Assembly: GCF_014529705.1 (NCBI RefSeq)
Contig: NZ_JAANIH010000016.1
Coordinates: 62,001 to 126,000, forward strand
Source of the DNA: Bradyrhizobium campsiandrae
Lineage (GTDB): Bacteria > Pseudomonadota > Alphaproteobacteria > Rhizobiales > Xanthobacteraceae
Length of the DNA: 64,000 nucleotides
Reading direction: 5' to 3'
The notes beneath the pieces were generated by a model. The model was not told the DNA's origin, did not search any database, and saw only the letters and a program-made list of their open reading frames with translations. This document shows, piece after piece, positions 51,810-59,978 of this stretch. The first letter of the stretch is position 1. Each line of letters starts with the position of its first letter. A program made the translations under genes and the position numbers.

Positions 51810-52628
51810 ATGGACAATTTGAAAACACAGGGCATCAGCATGCCCAAGCTCGGCCTCGGCACCTACCGCATGCAGGGCGATGCCTGCCGTGCGGCGGTCG
51901 AGAGCGCGCTGTCGATCGGCTATCGCCACATCGACACCGCCGAAATGTACGCCAACGAGGAGGCGATCGGCGCCGCGCTGGCAGCCGCCGCCGTGCCGCG
52001 GCGCGAGCTGCATGTCACGACCAAGGTCTGGCACGAGAATCTGGCGCCGGACGCGATCCGCCGGGCCTTCGACGCCAGCCTGAACAAGCTCAGGCTCGAT
52101 CACGTCGACCTTTATCTGGTGCACTGGCCGTCGCGATCGGCCAACTGGGGCGCGGTGTTCGAGACCCTGATGAAGCTGAAGGAGGAGGGGCGCACGCGCG
52201 CGATCGGCGTTGCCAATTTCACCACGGCGCTGCTCAAGATCGCGGTCGAGGACGTCAAGGCGCCGATCGCCTGCAACCAGGTCGAATATCACGCGATGCT
52301 CGATCAATCGAAGGTTCTGGCCTATCTCAAGGCGAAGTCGATCCCGCTGGTCGCCTACTGCCCGCTGGCGCAGGGGCGCATTGCGTCGGACCCGGTGCTC
52401 GCGGAGATCGGCACCAAGCACGACGCCAGCGCCGCACAGGTCGCGTTGAAGTGGCTGCTCGACCAGGATGGCGTCGCCGCCATCCCGAAGGCCTCGCGCC
52501 GCGAGAGTCAGCAGGCCAATCTGGATGCGCTGAAGATCACGCTCGACGATGCTGATCGCAGGACAATCGCCGCCCTGCCCAAGGATAGGCGCTGCGTCAA
52601 TCCAGGCTTCGCGCCGGCGTGGGACTAG
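51810..52628 (+). CDS. Aldo/keto reductase
   Basis: 272 residues, ATG at 51810 with AAGGAG 8 bases upstream. Catalytic tetrad Asp (RHIDTAEMY), Tyr in the same segment, Lys (VTTKVWHENL) and His (YLVHWPSR); cofactor end KASRRESQQANLDAL. Closest to the 2,5-diketo-D-gluconate reductase group. NADPH-dependent reduction of small aldehydes or ketones, probably detoxification. Confidence 0.9.
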   Translation: MDNLKTQGISMPKLGLGTYRMQGDACRAAVESALSIGYRHIDTAEMYANEEAIGAALAAAAVPRRELHVTTKVWHENLAPDAIRRAFDASLNKLRLDHVDLYLVHWPSRSANWGAVFETLMKLKEEGRTRAIGVANFTTALLKIAVEDVKAPIACNQVEYHAMLDQSKVLAYLKAKSIPLVAYCPLAQGRIASDPVLAEIGTKHDASAAQVALKWLLDQDGVAAIPKASRRESQQANLDALKITLDDADRRTIAALPKDRRCVNPGFAPAWD

Positions 52629-52730
52629 CGCCGTCACTTGCAACAGCTGCGATGTCGGCTTTGGGACGGGCAAAGATCCTATGCTTGATCAGAGCACCAC
52701 TGCTCGTGACCCGGAGCGGGCTTCGTATTT

Positions 52731-53438
52731 TCAAGATTTCTTCCTTCCCGTGCGCTTGCGCGAGGCTGCGTGCGGCAGCGGCCTCATGCCCGCACGCCTG
52801 ACCAGTGCACTGTCGAGGACGTCTGCCAAGAAGGCGGAGTCGATCTTCTCCCGCGAGAACCATCGACGGAAGAAAAGCGGGCCAACCAATTCCGCGACAA
52901 GGATGCCGGTGCCGCGGCCCTGCACCGAAGGCTCGCCCCGCTCGCGACCTCGGTCGAGGACCTGTTCAAACGGGGCCATGAAGGTCCGGTGCATCCGGCT
53001 CTGCAGAGCAGCAATTTCCGGATCCCGTTCCGCAGCGTCGAGGATGGAAGGATAGACGCTGCCCCACATCTCGTCAGCGAGCTGCGCGGCGAGGCCGTCG
53101 AGGAGTGTCCGCAGGTCGCCACGCAGACTGCCGGTATCGGGAATGGGTGCAGGCCCGCCAAATTGCGCACAGGCGTGCAGCAGAAGTGCTGAACGCGAGG
53201 GCCAATGGCGATAAATCGTGGTCTTCGAAACCCCTGACTGGCGTGAAATGGCATCGATGCTGACGCCGGCAATGCCGTTCCGCATGAGCTGTCGGTAAGT
53301 CTCGGCCAGGACCTTGGTCCGGGAGCGCTCGACGCGCTTATCAAGGGAGTTTGATTGTTGGTCCTTCATCCAGCCAAGTCTCTTAAGATCAAGTCTCTTC
53401 AGATCAAGTCTCTTCCCTGATCGCGTCTGTTTCATCAT
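52731..53438 (-). CDS. TetR family regulator with N-terminal repeat extension
   Basis: 235 residues if started at the ATG at 53438; a GTG at 53489 and an ATG at 53369 are alternatives. TetR HTH GIAGVSIDAISRQSGVSKTT then IYRHWPSRSALL. Before the HTH is a stretch RLDLKRLDLKRLGW encoded by a 15-bp tandem repeat. C-terminal TetR_C domain (PSILDAAERDPEIAALQSRM) and a basic end (ASRKRTGRKKS). Divergent from the VOC gene with a perfect palindrome between, its likely operator. Confidence 0.85.
   Translation of the reverse strand: MMKQTRSGKRLDLKRLDLKRLGWMKDQQSNSLDKRVERSRTKVLAETYRQLMRNGIAGVSIDAISRQSGVSKTTIYRHWPSRSALLLHACAQFGGPAPIPDTGSLRGDLRTLLDGLAAQLADEMWGSVYPSILDAAERDPEIAALQSRMHRTFMAPFEQVLDRGRERGEPSVQGRGTGILVAELVGPLFFRRWFSREKIDSAFLADVLDSALVRRAGMRPLPHAASRKRTGRKKS
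53376..53414. repeat. 15-bp tandem repeat near the tetR start
   Basis: AAGTCTCTTMAGATC at 53376-53390 and 53391-53405, with a third partial copy 53406-53414. In frame it gives a five-residue period (KRLDL). Copy number could vary by slippage. Confidence 0.75.
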
Positions 53439-53494
53439 GCCATCCCCGTTCGGCTTTGACGATTCATGGGCCTGGTTGACGTCCGTCACTCCAC

Positions 53495-53511
53495 TACGAT
53501 ACGGTATCGTA
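53495..53511. promoter_or_regulatory. Perfect palindrome, probable TetR operator
   Basis: TACGATAC, G, GTATCGTA in the intergenic region between the minus-strand TetR gene and the plus-strand VOC gene. Size and symmetry fit a TetR dimer site controlling both directions. Confidence 0.7.
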
Positions 53512-53536
53512 CTGTAACTTCAGCGGGAGATACGCG

Positions 53537-53932
53537 ATGCGCTTCGCCTCTACACGCTTGGTCACCGACGACGTGCCGCGGCTGGCGGGTTTTTACGCGG
53601 TATTGTTGAATGCGGATCCGCGCGGAAGCGACGACTACGTTGAGTTCCGCCCGGGCGGAGCAGTTCTCGCCATCGTCAGCCGCCGGTCTGCCGAGCAGAT
53701 GCACGGCGGTTCGTGGCGCGGTGCCGCCAATGGTTCGGCCATCCTGGAGTTCGAAGTCGTCGACGTCGATGCCGAGCGTCGGCGGGTCGATGGCCTGGTG
53801 CGCGATTGGCTCCAGCAGCCAAAGGACATGCCCTGGGGCAACCGGTCGATGCTCTTCCGCGATCCAGACGGCAATCCGGTCAACGTCTTCAGTGCTCCTG
53901 CGACGCGGGTCGATGCGGCATCGGCAGCATGA
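53537..53932 (+). CDS. VOC (glyoxalase/bleomycin resistance) family protein
   Basis: 131 residues, ATG at 53537 with GGGAG upstream. VOC pattern: ASTRLVTDDVPRLAGFYAVL, VEFRPGGAVLAI, AILEFEVVDVDAERRRVDGL and C-terminal SMLFRDPDGNPVNVFS. Metal-binding sites are only partly conserved, so enzyme versus binding protein is open. First gene of a two-gene unit controlled by the divergent TetR. Confidence 0.85.
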   Translation: MRFASTRLVTDDVPRLAGFYAVLLNADPRGSDDYVEFRPGGAVLAIVSRRSAEQMHGGSWRGAANGSAILEFEVVDVDAERRRVDGLVRDWLQQPKDMPWGNRSMLFRDPDGNPVNVFSAPATRVDAASAA

Positions 53933-54561
53933 AAGTCCTCGTGTTCGGCGGCAGCGGGCGCACGGGCAAGGAACTGATACTCCAGCTATTGGCGCACGGT
54001 CACATCGTGACGGCCGTCGTTAGACATCCTGGCGATCTCGGCCTGAGATACGAGCGGCTGCAGGTGGTCGAGGGCGACGCGCTGAAGCCGGAAAGCTTCG
54101 ACGCGGCGCTCGAAGGCAACGACGCGGTGCTGTCGACGCTGGGCGTCTCCGGCTTCTTCAACTCGCTACGCCCGATGACCTTCTACCGCGACTCGATTGC
54201 TGCGATCATCGACCGTATGCAGGTCCGCGAAGTCCGCCGCCTCGTGCTCGTTTCCTCGGTAGGGGTGCGCGACGACCCGTCGACACCGATCTGGTATCGC
54301 ACCATCGTCAGGCCGATGCTGCGTCACAAATACGAGAACATGCGGCAGATGGAGCAGAGGGTCGCAGCATCGGGGCTCGCGTGGACCATTGTGCGCGCGG
54401 CCCGGCTGGTCGATGGCCCGCTGACCCAACGCTACCGGATCGGAGACGACGGCAGCCTGACCAATGTGACGAAGGTTTCGCGCAGTGATCTGGCCGATTT
54501 CATGGCGCGCGAGGTCCAGGACGCAAAGCGCATCGGACGTGCCGTCGCGATATCGTATTGA
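53929..54561 (+). CDS. NAD(P)-binding (NmrA/SDR-a5-like) protein
   Basis: 210 residues from the ATG at 53929, overlapping the VOC stop by 4 bases. N-terminal nucleotide motif VFGGSGRTGKELILQLL, GDALKPESFDAALEGNDAVL, and RLVLVSSVGV; C-terminal AWTIVRAARLVDGPLT. The atypical extended-SDR group includes NAD(P)H sensors and biliverdin-reductase-B-like enzymes. Likely redox or detoxification partner of the VOC protein (inference). Confidence 0.85.
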   Translation: MKVLVFGGSGRTGKELILQLLAHGHIVTAVVRHPGDLGLRYERLQVVEGDALKPESFDAALEGNDAVLSTLGVSGFFNSLRPMTFYRDSIAAIIDRMQVREVRRLVLVSSVGVRDDPSTPIWYRTIVRPMLRHKYENMRQMEQRVAASGLAWTIVRAARLVDGPLTQRYRIGDDGSLTNVTKVSRSDLADFMAREVQDAKRIGRAVAISY

Positions 54562-54687
54562 GCCGTGGTGACGGACCATGTACCGATGCGCTTGGAACTC
54601 GTGAATTGATCCTCCGTTGGTTGACAAGAACGATCCGGATTTCATGAGGTTTTGTCCGTTCGATGAACAAGGAGCGGGAAAAAGCGA

Positions 54688-54834
54688 ATCCTGGAAGCTC
54701 GCCTTGAGCGCTGCCGGCAACTCTCCAGGGACTTTCCGGATGGTCTGACCGCAGAGCACCTGCGCCAGATCGAAGCCGCCCTCGTCGACGACCTCAGAGC
54801 CCTGGAACAGCACCAAGTCGCGCCATCTCTCTAG
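54688..54834 (+). pseudogene. Small helical ORF without a canonical start codon
   Basis: Open frame 54667-54834 encodes a convincing small protein (ILEARLERCRQLSRDFPDGL, then TAEHLRQIEAALVDDLRALE), the kind of two-helix protein often seen in Bradyrhizobium. The frame closes upstream at TGA 54664-54666 and contains no ATG, GTG or TTG before the helix. AAGGAG at 54669-54674 would fit an ATC (54688) or CTG (54691) start. Either a non-standard start, or a decayed 5' end. Confidence 0.4.
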
Positions 54835-54927
54835 GAACGAGCGCGGCCGCTCTGCGTTGCCGCGCTGCTCTTGGAAGGTGACGCCGTAAACTGCGTCGCG
54901 CTGGATAGGCTGCGGAAGGCTGGGGAA

Positions 54928-57060
54928 GTGAAGCAGACGCCACGTATCCGAATCGTGATCGGTGACCGTCGTCCGATCGTGCTGCAGGGGTTTGCGCCGC
55001 TATTTGCCGCCGAGAGTGACTTCAAGCTCGTTGCCTCTTGCAACAAGGGGGCCGACTGCCTGGAGGCAGTTCGGAGGTTGAGGCCGGATGTCGCGCTTGT
55101 CGAGGACGGGTTTTCCGACCTGACGGCTTCTGAGATGCTCGCCGCCGTCGACACCGAAAAACTCCCCACACGACTGGTCTTCTACACCGCATCCATTGCC
55201 CAGGGTGATCTCGCTGCCGCCATCGCAGCGGGGGCCTGCGCTGGGATTCCGATGCGCGAGGAACCGGAAGCCTTGATGCAATCCCTCCGGCTGGTGGCGC
55301 CGTCCCCGGACCGGGTGGCTGCCGGCAAAGCAGGCCGTGGTACCTTTGACGACAAAAGGGTGACTGCGCTCACGGATTTGGAGCGCAAGATCATGCGTCT
55401 GGTCGCTTGCGGGATGTCTGACCGGGAGATTGCGCGCGAGCTCAAGATGGCCACAGGTACCATCAATGCGCGGGTCGAGCACATCTCTGCACGGCTTCAG
55501 ATCAAAGATCGCCGGCAGCTCGCGACGTTTGCGCTGTCGCGCCTGTACGGCGGAGTCGGCGCGCTTGCAGCTCTGATTTGGGCCGCGCTAGACGATGTTC
55601 AACCCGCAACCGCGGCTGCAGTCGATCATGCGCATAGCGATCCTGTCACGGTATTGACCGCAGACGGTACGGGTGCGGTTTTGGCCATCAAAATCACGCC
55701 CCAGAAGACGACCGCTGCTCCGGGCAGAACGGCCAAAGCTGTGGGCAAGGCCGGCTGCATTGGGACTTCTGTAGCTGAGAGTTCGACGCGGGCCGGCAAT
55801 CTCTTCGAATCCCGTGCTGATATTGTCGCCAGCACGGTCCCATTGCTGGCGCCCGCCGCTTCACGGCTCGGCTTGAGCAGCTTTGGCGCTTTCGCATTGA
55901 TGGCTGTCGGAGTTTCAATTCTCGAGCTCCTCGACAGCCCTGCGCAGGCTTTTACTTTTTCCGATAACCCGAGCGGCCTCCTTTCACCGGATGTCGCAAC
56001 CGCAACCGCCGAATTTGCCGCCTTCAACAGGGATGGTGGCGTCGATGCGAACCTCAATGGCTTCGTTGACACGGCCTGGCTCGATTCCGCACCACAGACG
56101 GAATTATTCGCCTTCGCGGGTGCCAGGGGCGATACCGTGGTCAGAGGCGACGAACTCCTGATCCCTCATGCAGCCGCGACCGAGGATAGCGCCAGGGGCG
56201 GCGGCAACGTTCATGTTGGAGCCGGTGCCGTCGACGCTCTGAGCGGTCATGGCGGCTCCGGACAGGCGGACGGAACGGACACAGCCAGGAATGCGGAACC
56301 CGGCACACCACAACCAACCGAAGCAGATGGGCCCGATCATGGGCCATTGCAGGCTGATGTCCAAGTTTCGGAAGACGGCGCTGCGAAGGGCAAGCCGCAT
56401 GCCGATCACGAGCCGGCGGGACAGGATCCCGCTCAAAGGCAGTCGCAGCGTGAGGTGCATGTTTCAGAACAGGGCGCCGTAAAAGGCAAGCCGCATGCCG
56501 ATCACCAGCCACCGGGACACGATCCCGTCCAAAGCCAATCGCAGCGTGACATGCATGTGTCCGAGCAAGGCAACGCAAAAAGCAAGCCGCATGCCGGACA
56601 GGAGACCTCGGGCCACGGATCCGATCGTGGGCAATCGCATCGCGATGCAGGCGCTTCAAAGGATGCCCCAACCGATAACCATATCAATTCCGACAAAACG
56701 CAACCCAAATTGCACAAGGCGCATTTGAGCAGTGCGGACACTCCGCATGCGGGGCCCAGCGAGAATGGCCATGGCAATAGCCAAGCTGCCGATGCCTTCG
56801 GACGGACACAAACGGCAACTGCGCCCGAGCTCAGGGACTCCTTTCGTTTCAAGAATGACATGGCGGCGCCCAACCATTCGAGTCATATTGAGGATAGCCA
56901 GCGACCACTCGCTGATGGGAATGAACTGCACAATGCCGGGCATCAGGGACTTGCGCCGATCGAATATGCAGATCTGATTGGCCCCTCACATGCCGTGCAG
57001 GGCTTCGGTGATCACACAGGAAGTTTCGAGCACCATCTGACTCATGATTTATTGATTTAG
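54928..57060 (+). CDS. LuxR-type pseudo-response regulator fused to a hydrophobic segment and long repeat tail
   Basis: 710 residues from the GTG at 54928. Residues about 5-115 are a receiver-like domain in which the acidic pair is GD (IVIGDRRP) and the phospho-Asp position is Glu (VALVEDGF). About 145-205 is a LuxR HTH (LTDLERKIMRLVACGMSDRE, LKMATGTINARVEHISARLQ). A hydrophobic stretch follows at 313-335 (GLSSFGAFALMAVGVSILEL), then FNRDGGVDANLNGFVDTAW (Ca-binding-like), then a 350-residue polar His/Gln/Asp/Gly-rich tail with three 32-residue repeats. Not a standard regulator: membrane-tethered or self-releasing modes are possible. Lies directly before two PEP-CTERM genes. Confidence 0.8.
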   Translation: MKQTPRIRIVIGDRRPIVLQGFAPLFAAESDFKLVASCNKGADCLEAVRRLRPDVALVEDGFSDLTASEMLAAVDTEKLPTRLVFYTASIAQGDLAAAIAAGACAGIPMREEPEALMQSLRLVAPSPDRVAAGKAGRGTFDDKRVTALTDLERKIMRLVACGMSDREIARELKMATGTINARVEHISARLQIKDRRQLATFALSRLYGGVGALAALIWAALDDVQPATAAAVDHAHSDPVTVLTADGTGAVLAIKITPQKTTAAPGRTAKAVGKAGCIGTSVAESSTRAGNLFESRADIVASTVPLLAPAASRLGLSSFGAFALMAVGVSILELLDSPAQAFTFSDNPSGLLSPDVATATAEFAAFNRDGGVDANLNGFVDTAWLDSAPQTELFAFAGARGDTVVRGDELLIPHAAATEDSARGGGNVHVGAGAVDALSGHGGSGQADGTDTARNAEPGTPQPTEADGPDHGPLQADVQVSEDGAAKGKPHADHEPAGQDPAQRQSQREVHVSEQGAVKGKPHADHQPPGHDPVQSQSQRDMHVSEQGNAKSKPHAGQETSGHGSDRGQSHRDAGASKDAPTDNHINSDKTQPKLHKAHLSSADTPHAGPSENGHGNSQAADAFGRTQTATAPELRDSFRFKNDMAAPNHSSHIEDSQRPLADGNELHNAGHQGLAPIEYADLIGPSHAVQGFGDHTGSFEHHLTHDLLI
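56359..56646 (+). repeat. Three 96-bp tandem repeats in the LuxR-fusion gene
   Basis: Each encodes 32 residues of the form (V/M)HVSEQGAVKGKPHADHQP followed by a Gln/Ser-rich half ending SQSQRD. Units 1 and 2 are closest; unit 3 is more divergent. Confidence 0.8.
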
Positions 57061-57609
57061 TGGCTGGACTGCCCCGTTACACCGGCGCCGGTACTCGGGT
57101 TCAAACGTTTTGCCAACCGTCTGCTAGTTTGGTCCGATAGCCGATGCGGATCGATGTCCGCTGTTCGACCGTAATTGAGTCGGAGAGCACGTGGCGGATA
57201 GGTGGGACAAGCACCCGGTCTTTCCAATCTTCAAACACCCGATGCCAACGACGCGAACATCACCATCATCGGCGCATCGCGCTAGAAGGCGTGGAGACGA
57301 TGACATCGGCCCCGTTGGTGTCCAATCGTTTAGGGGCTGGTCTCTACGCAGCTTCGTCGAGCGTAGAAGCAGAGCGGGCGGACACCCGCTCAGCACGATG
57401 TCTGACCCAGCGAGCCAGTTTTCTGAACGATCTCGTTTGCCCACACACGCGATGAACCCGATGGTCATGCCCTCGGGATCATGCGCGAGGTCCTAGGACC
57501 ACGCGCTGATTGACCGGCCTGGTAGATCTGATGTTGTCTAACCATGATGCAATGGTCTTGCGGCAAGGCTTCAGGTGGCTTTGGAAGGGAATGCTTGGAA
57601 GGGAATGCA
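57061..57609. other. Intergenic region, no gene seen
   Basis: No frame on either strand gives a believable protein. It contains a dyad GAGCGGG/CCCGCTC (near 57375-57394) and, just before the next start, a duplicated GGAAGGGAATGC (57589 and 57598). Base composition is slightly lower in G+C than the surroundings. Promoters of the following PEP-CTERM gene should lie here. Confidence 0.4.
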
Positions 57610-58251
57610 ATGAAAAGACTTTCTTGTTTGATTTTGGCAACGAGCTTCTTTGCGGCGACTTCGGCTAGTTCGGCGCCGATCACTTATGACGTCAACGCAA
57701 GTTTTGATCCTGCCGTCTTCGGTACGAACGGCCCGGGTATCGGCACTGTCGTAGGGACTGTCTCAATCGACACCTCCGCATCGAGTCCCAGCGCCGCGGT
57801 AACCGCCGTTAATCTCACCGAAAGCACCAACAACGGGATCGCCGGTATTGGTGGGGCATTCGGTAGCCCGGCATTTTCTAGCTTTACGTTCAATCAAACC
57901 GGGACTTTCACAATCATCTTTTTTGGAAGTCCTGTCGTCTTTAATCTTGCGACGGCGGTAGTCGACGGCAGCGGCCATCTCGTTTTGAACGTTACAACAA
58001 ACGAGGCTGTATTCGACGGTTCGTTGATCGGTCCGAGCCTAACCCTTGTGTTTCCAGACGGAGGCGGAAACATTATTCCGGGCCAGTTCGACTCCCACAC
58101 TTCTGAAGACCATTTGTTGTTTGGAACGGCTGAGGTTGCAACTCCTGTTTCGGCCGTCCCGGAGCCCTCCACTTGGGCGATGATGTTCCTGGGCTTCTTC
58201 GGACTCGGCTTCATCGCCTATCGTCGCCGCAATGAATTTGCGGTCGGCTGA
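57610..58251 (+). CDS. PEPxxWA-CTERM exported protein
   Basis: 213 residues from the ATG at 57610 (GAAGGGA upstream). Signal peptide about 1-21 (LSCLILATSFFAATSASSA). Beta-rich, Thr/Ser/Gly/Asn-rich mature part (about 22-180) without Cys. C-terminal sorting signal VPEPSTWAMMFLGFFGLGF then IAYRRR: PEP-x2-WA motif, membrane helix, Arg cluster, the alphaproteobacterial form of the PEP-CTERM signal processed by exosortase. Probably a surface or exopolysaccharide-associated protein. No exosortase gene in the window. Confidence 0.88.
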   Translation: MKRLSCLILATSFFAATSASSAPITYDVNASFDPAVFGTNGPGIGTVVGTVSIDTSASSPSAAVTAVNLTESTNNGIAGIGGAFGSPAFSSFTFNQTGTFTIIFFGSPVVFNLATAVVDGSGHLVLNVTTNEAVFDGSLIGPSLTLVFPDGGGNIIPGQFDSHTSEDHLLFGTAEVATPVSAVPEPSTWAMMFLGFFGLGFIAYRRRNEFAVG

Positions 58252-58288
58252 TCGGGCGACGCAAGGTTTGGTCAATCAGAGAACACAC

Positions 58289-58319
58289 AGAGACCGTCTT
58301 CGCGGCGGTCTCTTTGTTT
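58289..58319 (+). terminator. Intrinsic terminator after the first PEP-CTERM gene
   Basis: AGAGACCG (58289-58296), 9-base loop, CGGTCTCT (58306-58313), then TTGTTT. Confidence 0.8.
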
Positions 58320-58637
58320 GATGCCACCTGACCTGTTGGCTCATGTGCGAAGTTGCGCCGGTATGGGTGCGCCCCGCTTCCCGATGAAGCGCCTACGGAA
58401 TGTCGCCGCCGAGATGGCGCTGCATGTTTTCGCGCCCATACCGCACACGGGTGATGAACATCGTCGGCTCCGTTCTGCCGAGAATTGAACCGCCCGAAGC
58501 CTTTGCCGCGACCCGGGCGCTACCGACCGCCGATCGATCTCGAGATGCTCGGTCCTAAGACGGTCCTAAGACTTGACCGTCCTTGACTGACATCCACCTG
58601 AAATTGACAATCAGCCTAATTTTGGAAGGAGCTTTAA
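58320..58637. other. Intergenic region between PEP-CTERM genes
   Basis: No supported gene. A short minus-strand frame (about 58402-58458, reading MFITRVRYGRENMQRHLGGD) might be a remnant but has no start signal. A direct repeat CGGTCCTAAGA occurs at 58550 and 58561, close to where the promoter of the next gene should be. AGGAG before the ATG at 58638 is clear. Confidence 0.4.
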
Positions 58638-59441
58638 ATGAAAAGATTGCTTTGCGGTACTCTTCTCGGATCTCTTGCAATCCTCACACAGATCACTGGC
58701 GCAAGCGCCGACAGCTTTGTGACGCAGCGGGACTCCACCTACTCCATTACATTTCCATCTGGATTGGATTCCGCGACGACACAATATACCGTCACGATGA
58801 CGTTGCCGAGCGGGGGCAGCAATTACGGCCCGACGGACTACAATCTCAAGACGGGAAACCAGGGCACTACTTTTACCCCGAGCGGCGACGTCACGACCAA
58901 CATTCCTTCAAGCGCTCCCGCCGGCACGCCTCTGGTGAACGGAACGCTTTTCAACGGCGGAGGCGGAGGCACGTTCAGCTTTAGTTACACAACGGCAAAC
59001 GGTCCTGACTTTACACATAGCTGGACGACATCAGGCGTGGCAGGCGGTCACAACGTTCTTCAATTCGGTGGAACAGGGGGACAAGGATTCGGCGGCGGCG
59101 GTTCTAACCTGGTTGATATTGGCGGTATCTTTACTGTCGAAGTTTTCATTCAAGGAAAATGGACGCCGGGCACAGCCACTGGCGACGTCTATCTGACGAA
59201 CATTGCGAGCGGCTATAACATCGTGAGCGACTTCGAGTACAATTCCAGTTTGGATGCGACCGTGTTTTCAGCGTCGACGGGTTCGTACGACGGCACCAAT
59301 CCGAGCATCGCCTTCAACCTCGTCGGGGATCAGGTCTCAGCCGTGCCCGAACCGTCGACCTGGGCAATGATGGTCATTGGTTTTTGTGGCGTCGGCTTCA
59401 TGACTTACCATCGTCGTCGGCAAGCGCCATTGGCCGCCTGA
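58638..59441 (+). CDS. PEPxxWA-CTERM exported protein
   Basis: 267 residues, ATG at 58638 with GGAAGGAG upstream. Signal peptide about 1-24 (LLCGTLLGSLAILTQITGASA). Mature part is Gly/Thr/Ser rich and beta-predicted, with a glycine cluster (FNGGGGGTFSF; GTGGQGFGGGGSN). C-terminus VPEPSTWAMMVIGFCGVGF then MTYHRRRQ is the PEPxxWA-CTERM sorting signal. Not closely related to the neighbour outside the sorting signal. Own terminator downstream. Confidence 0.88.
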   Translation: MKRLLCGTLLGSLAILTQITGASADSFVTQRDSTYSITFPSGLDSATTQYTVTMTLPSGGSNYGPTDYNLKTGNQGTTFTPSGDVTTNIPSSAPAGTPLVNGTLFNGGGGGTFSFSYTTANGPDFTHSWTTSGVAGGHNVLQFGGTGGQGFGGGGSNLVDIGGIFTVEVFIQGKWTPGTATGDVYLTNIASGYNIVSDFEYNSSLDATVFSASTGSYDGTNPSIAFNLVGDQVSAVPEPSTWAMMVIGFCGVGFMTYHRRRQAPLAA

Positions 59442-59465
59442 TCGACCGCGCAGCGATTGTTCCAG

Positions 59466-59493
59466 AGACCGCCTTCGGGCGGTCTTCTGTTTT
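59466..59493 (+). terminator. Intrinsic terminator after the second PEP-CTERM gene
   Basis: AGACCGCC, TTCG tetraloop, GGCGGTCT (59466-59485), then TCTGTTTT. Nearly the same stem sequence as the terminator at 58289. Confidence 0.85.
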
Positions 59494-59612
59494 CGATGCC
59501 GCTGCTTTCGTTTCCGCAAGAGCGCGTGTCCACCATGTCGCGCGTTGAGGCCTGGCGGACCCGGCGGATTCATGAATCCATGCGCTCGTCGTCTCAGCCG
59601 CTTCGAACGCAA

Positions 59613-59640
59613 GGAAATGGCCCCGCGAGGGGCCATTTCC
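59613..59640 (-). terminator. Stem-loop downstream of the His-rich protein gene
   Basis: GGAAATGGCCCC, GCGA tetraloop, GGGGCCATTTCC: perfect 12-bp stem, 16 bases after the stop of the minus-strand gene at 59656. Confidence 0.75.
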
Positions 59641-59655
59641 GGTTTGCGTTGCGCA

Positions 59656-59874
59656 TTAGTCCCAGTGACGATGATGGCGGTTGACCACCACGACGCGGTC
59701 GTGATGGTGCCAGCCGCGATGCCAGCCATTGTCGCGATGCTCGCGGAATTCGGCGCGCGCGCCGTACGGGCCGTGATGGCCGTGCTTGACGACCACCGTC
59801 TCAGCACTTGCCAGCGTCGGCGCCGCAACCGCGAGCGCACCCAGAGCGGCAACGACATAACCAAGCTTCTTCAT
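59656..59874 (-). CDS. Small exported His-rich protein
   Basis: 72 residues from the ATG at 59874 with GGAGGAGG upstream. Signal peptide ends at ASAE (about residue 24). Mature part is short and very rich in His, Arg and Trp (KHGHHGPYGARAEFREHRDN, WHRGWHHHDRVVVVNRHHRH), suggesting metal binding or acid-stress buffering. EcfG-like promoter 31 bases upstream. Confidence 0.7.
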   Translation of the reverse strand: MKKLGYVVAALGALAVAAPTLASAETVVVKHGHHGPYGARAEFREHRDNGWHRGWHHHDRVVVVNRHHRHWD

Positions 59875-59905
59875 GACTGTCCTCCTCCAATCGAATGCAA
59901 AATTA

Positions 59906-59930
59906 AACTGCGCATTCCTGCGAACGTTCC
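59906..59930 (-). promoter_or_regulatory. EcfG-type promoter (GGAAC-N16-AGTT)
   Basis: Minus strand GGAAC at 59930-59926, 16 bases, AGTT at 59909-59906. The GGAAC is part of a palindrome GTTCCCTGGGGAAC (59926-59939). Confidence 0.55.
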
Positions 59931-59978
59931 CTGGGGAACGGGAGGAGAATTCTGAATGGATGTTCAGGATCAGGACGA

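Noticed and set aside
57124..57468. Minus-strand 114-residue frame in the gap before the PEP-CTERM genes
   Set aside because: No start signal, no motif, and overlapping equally open plus-strand frames of random character.
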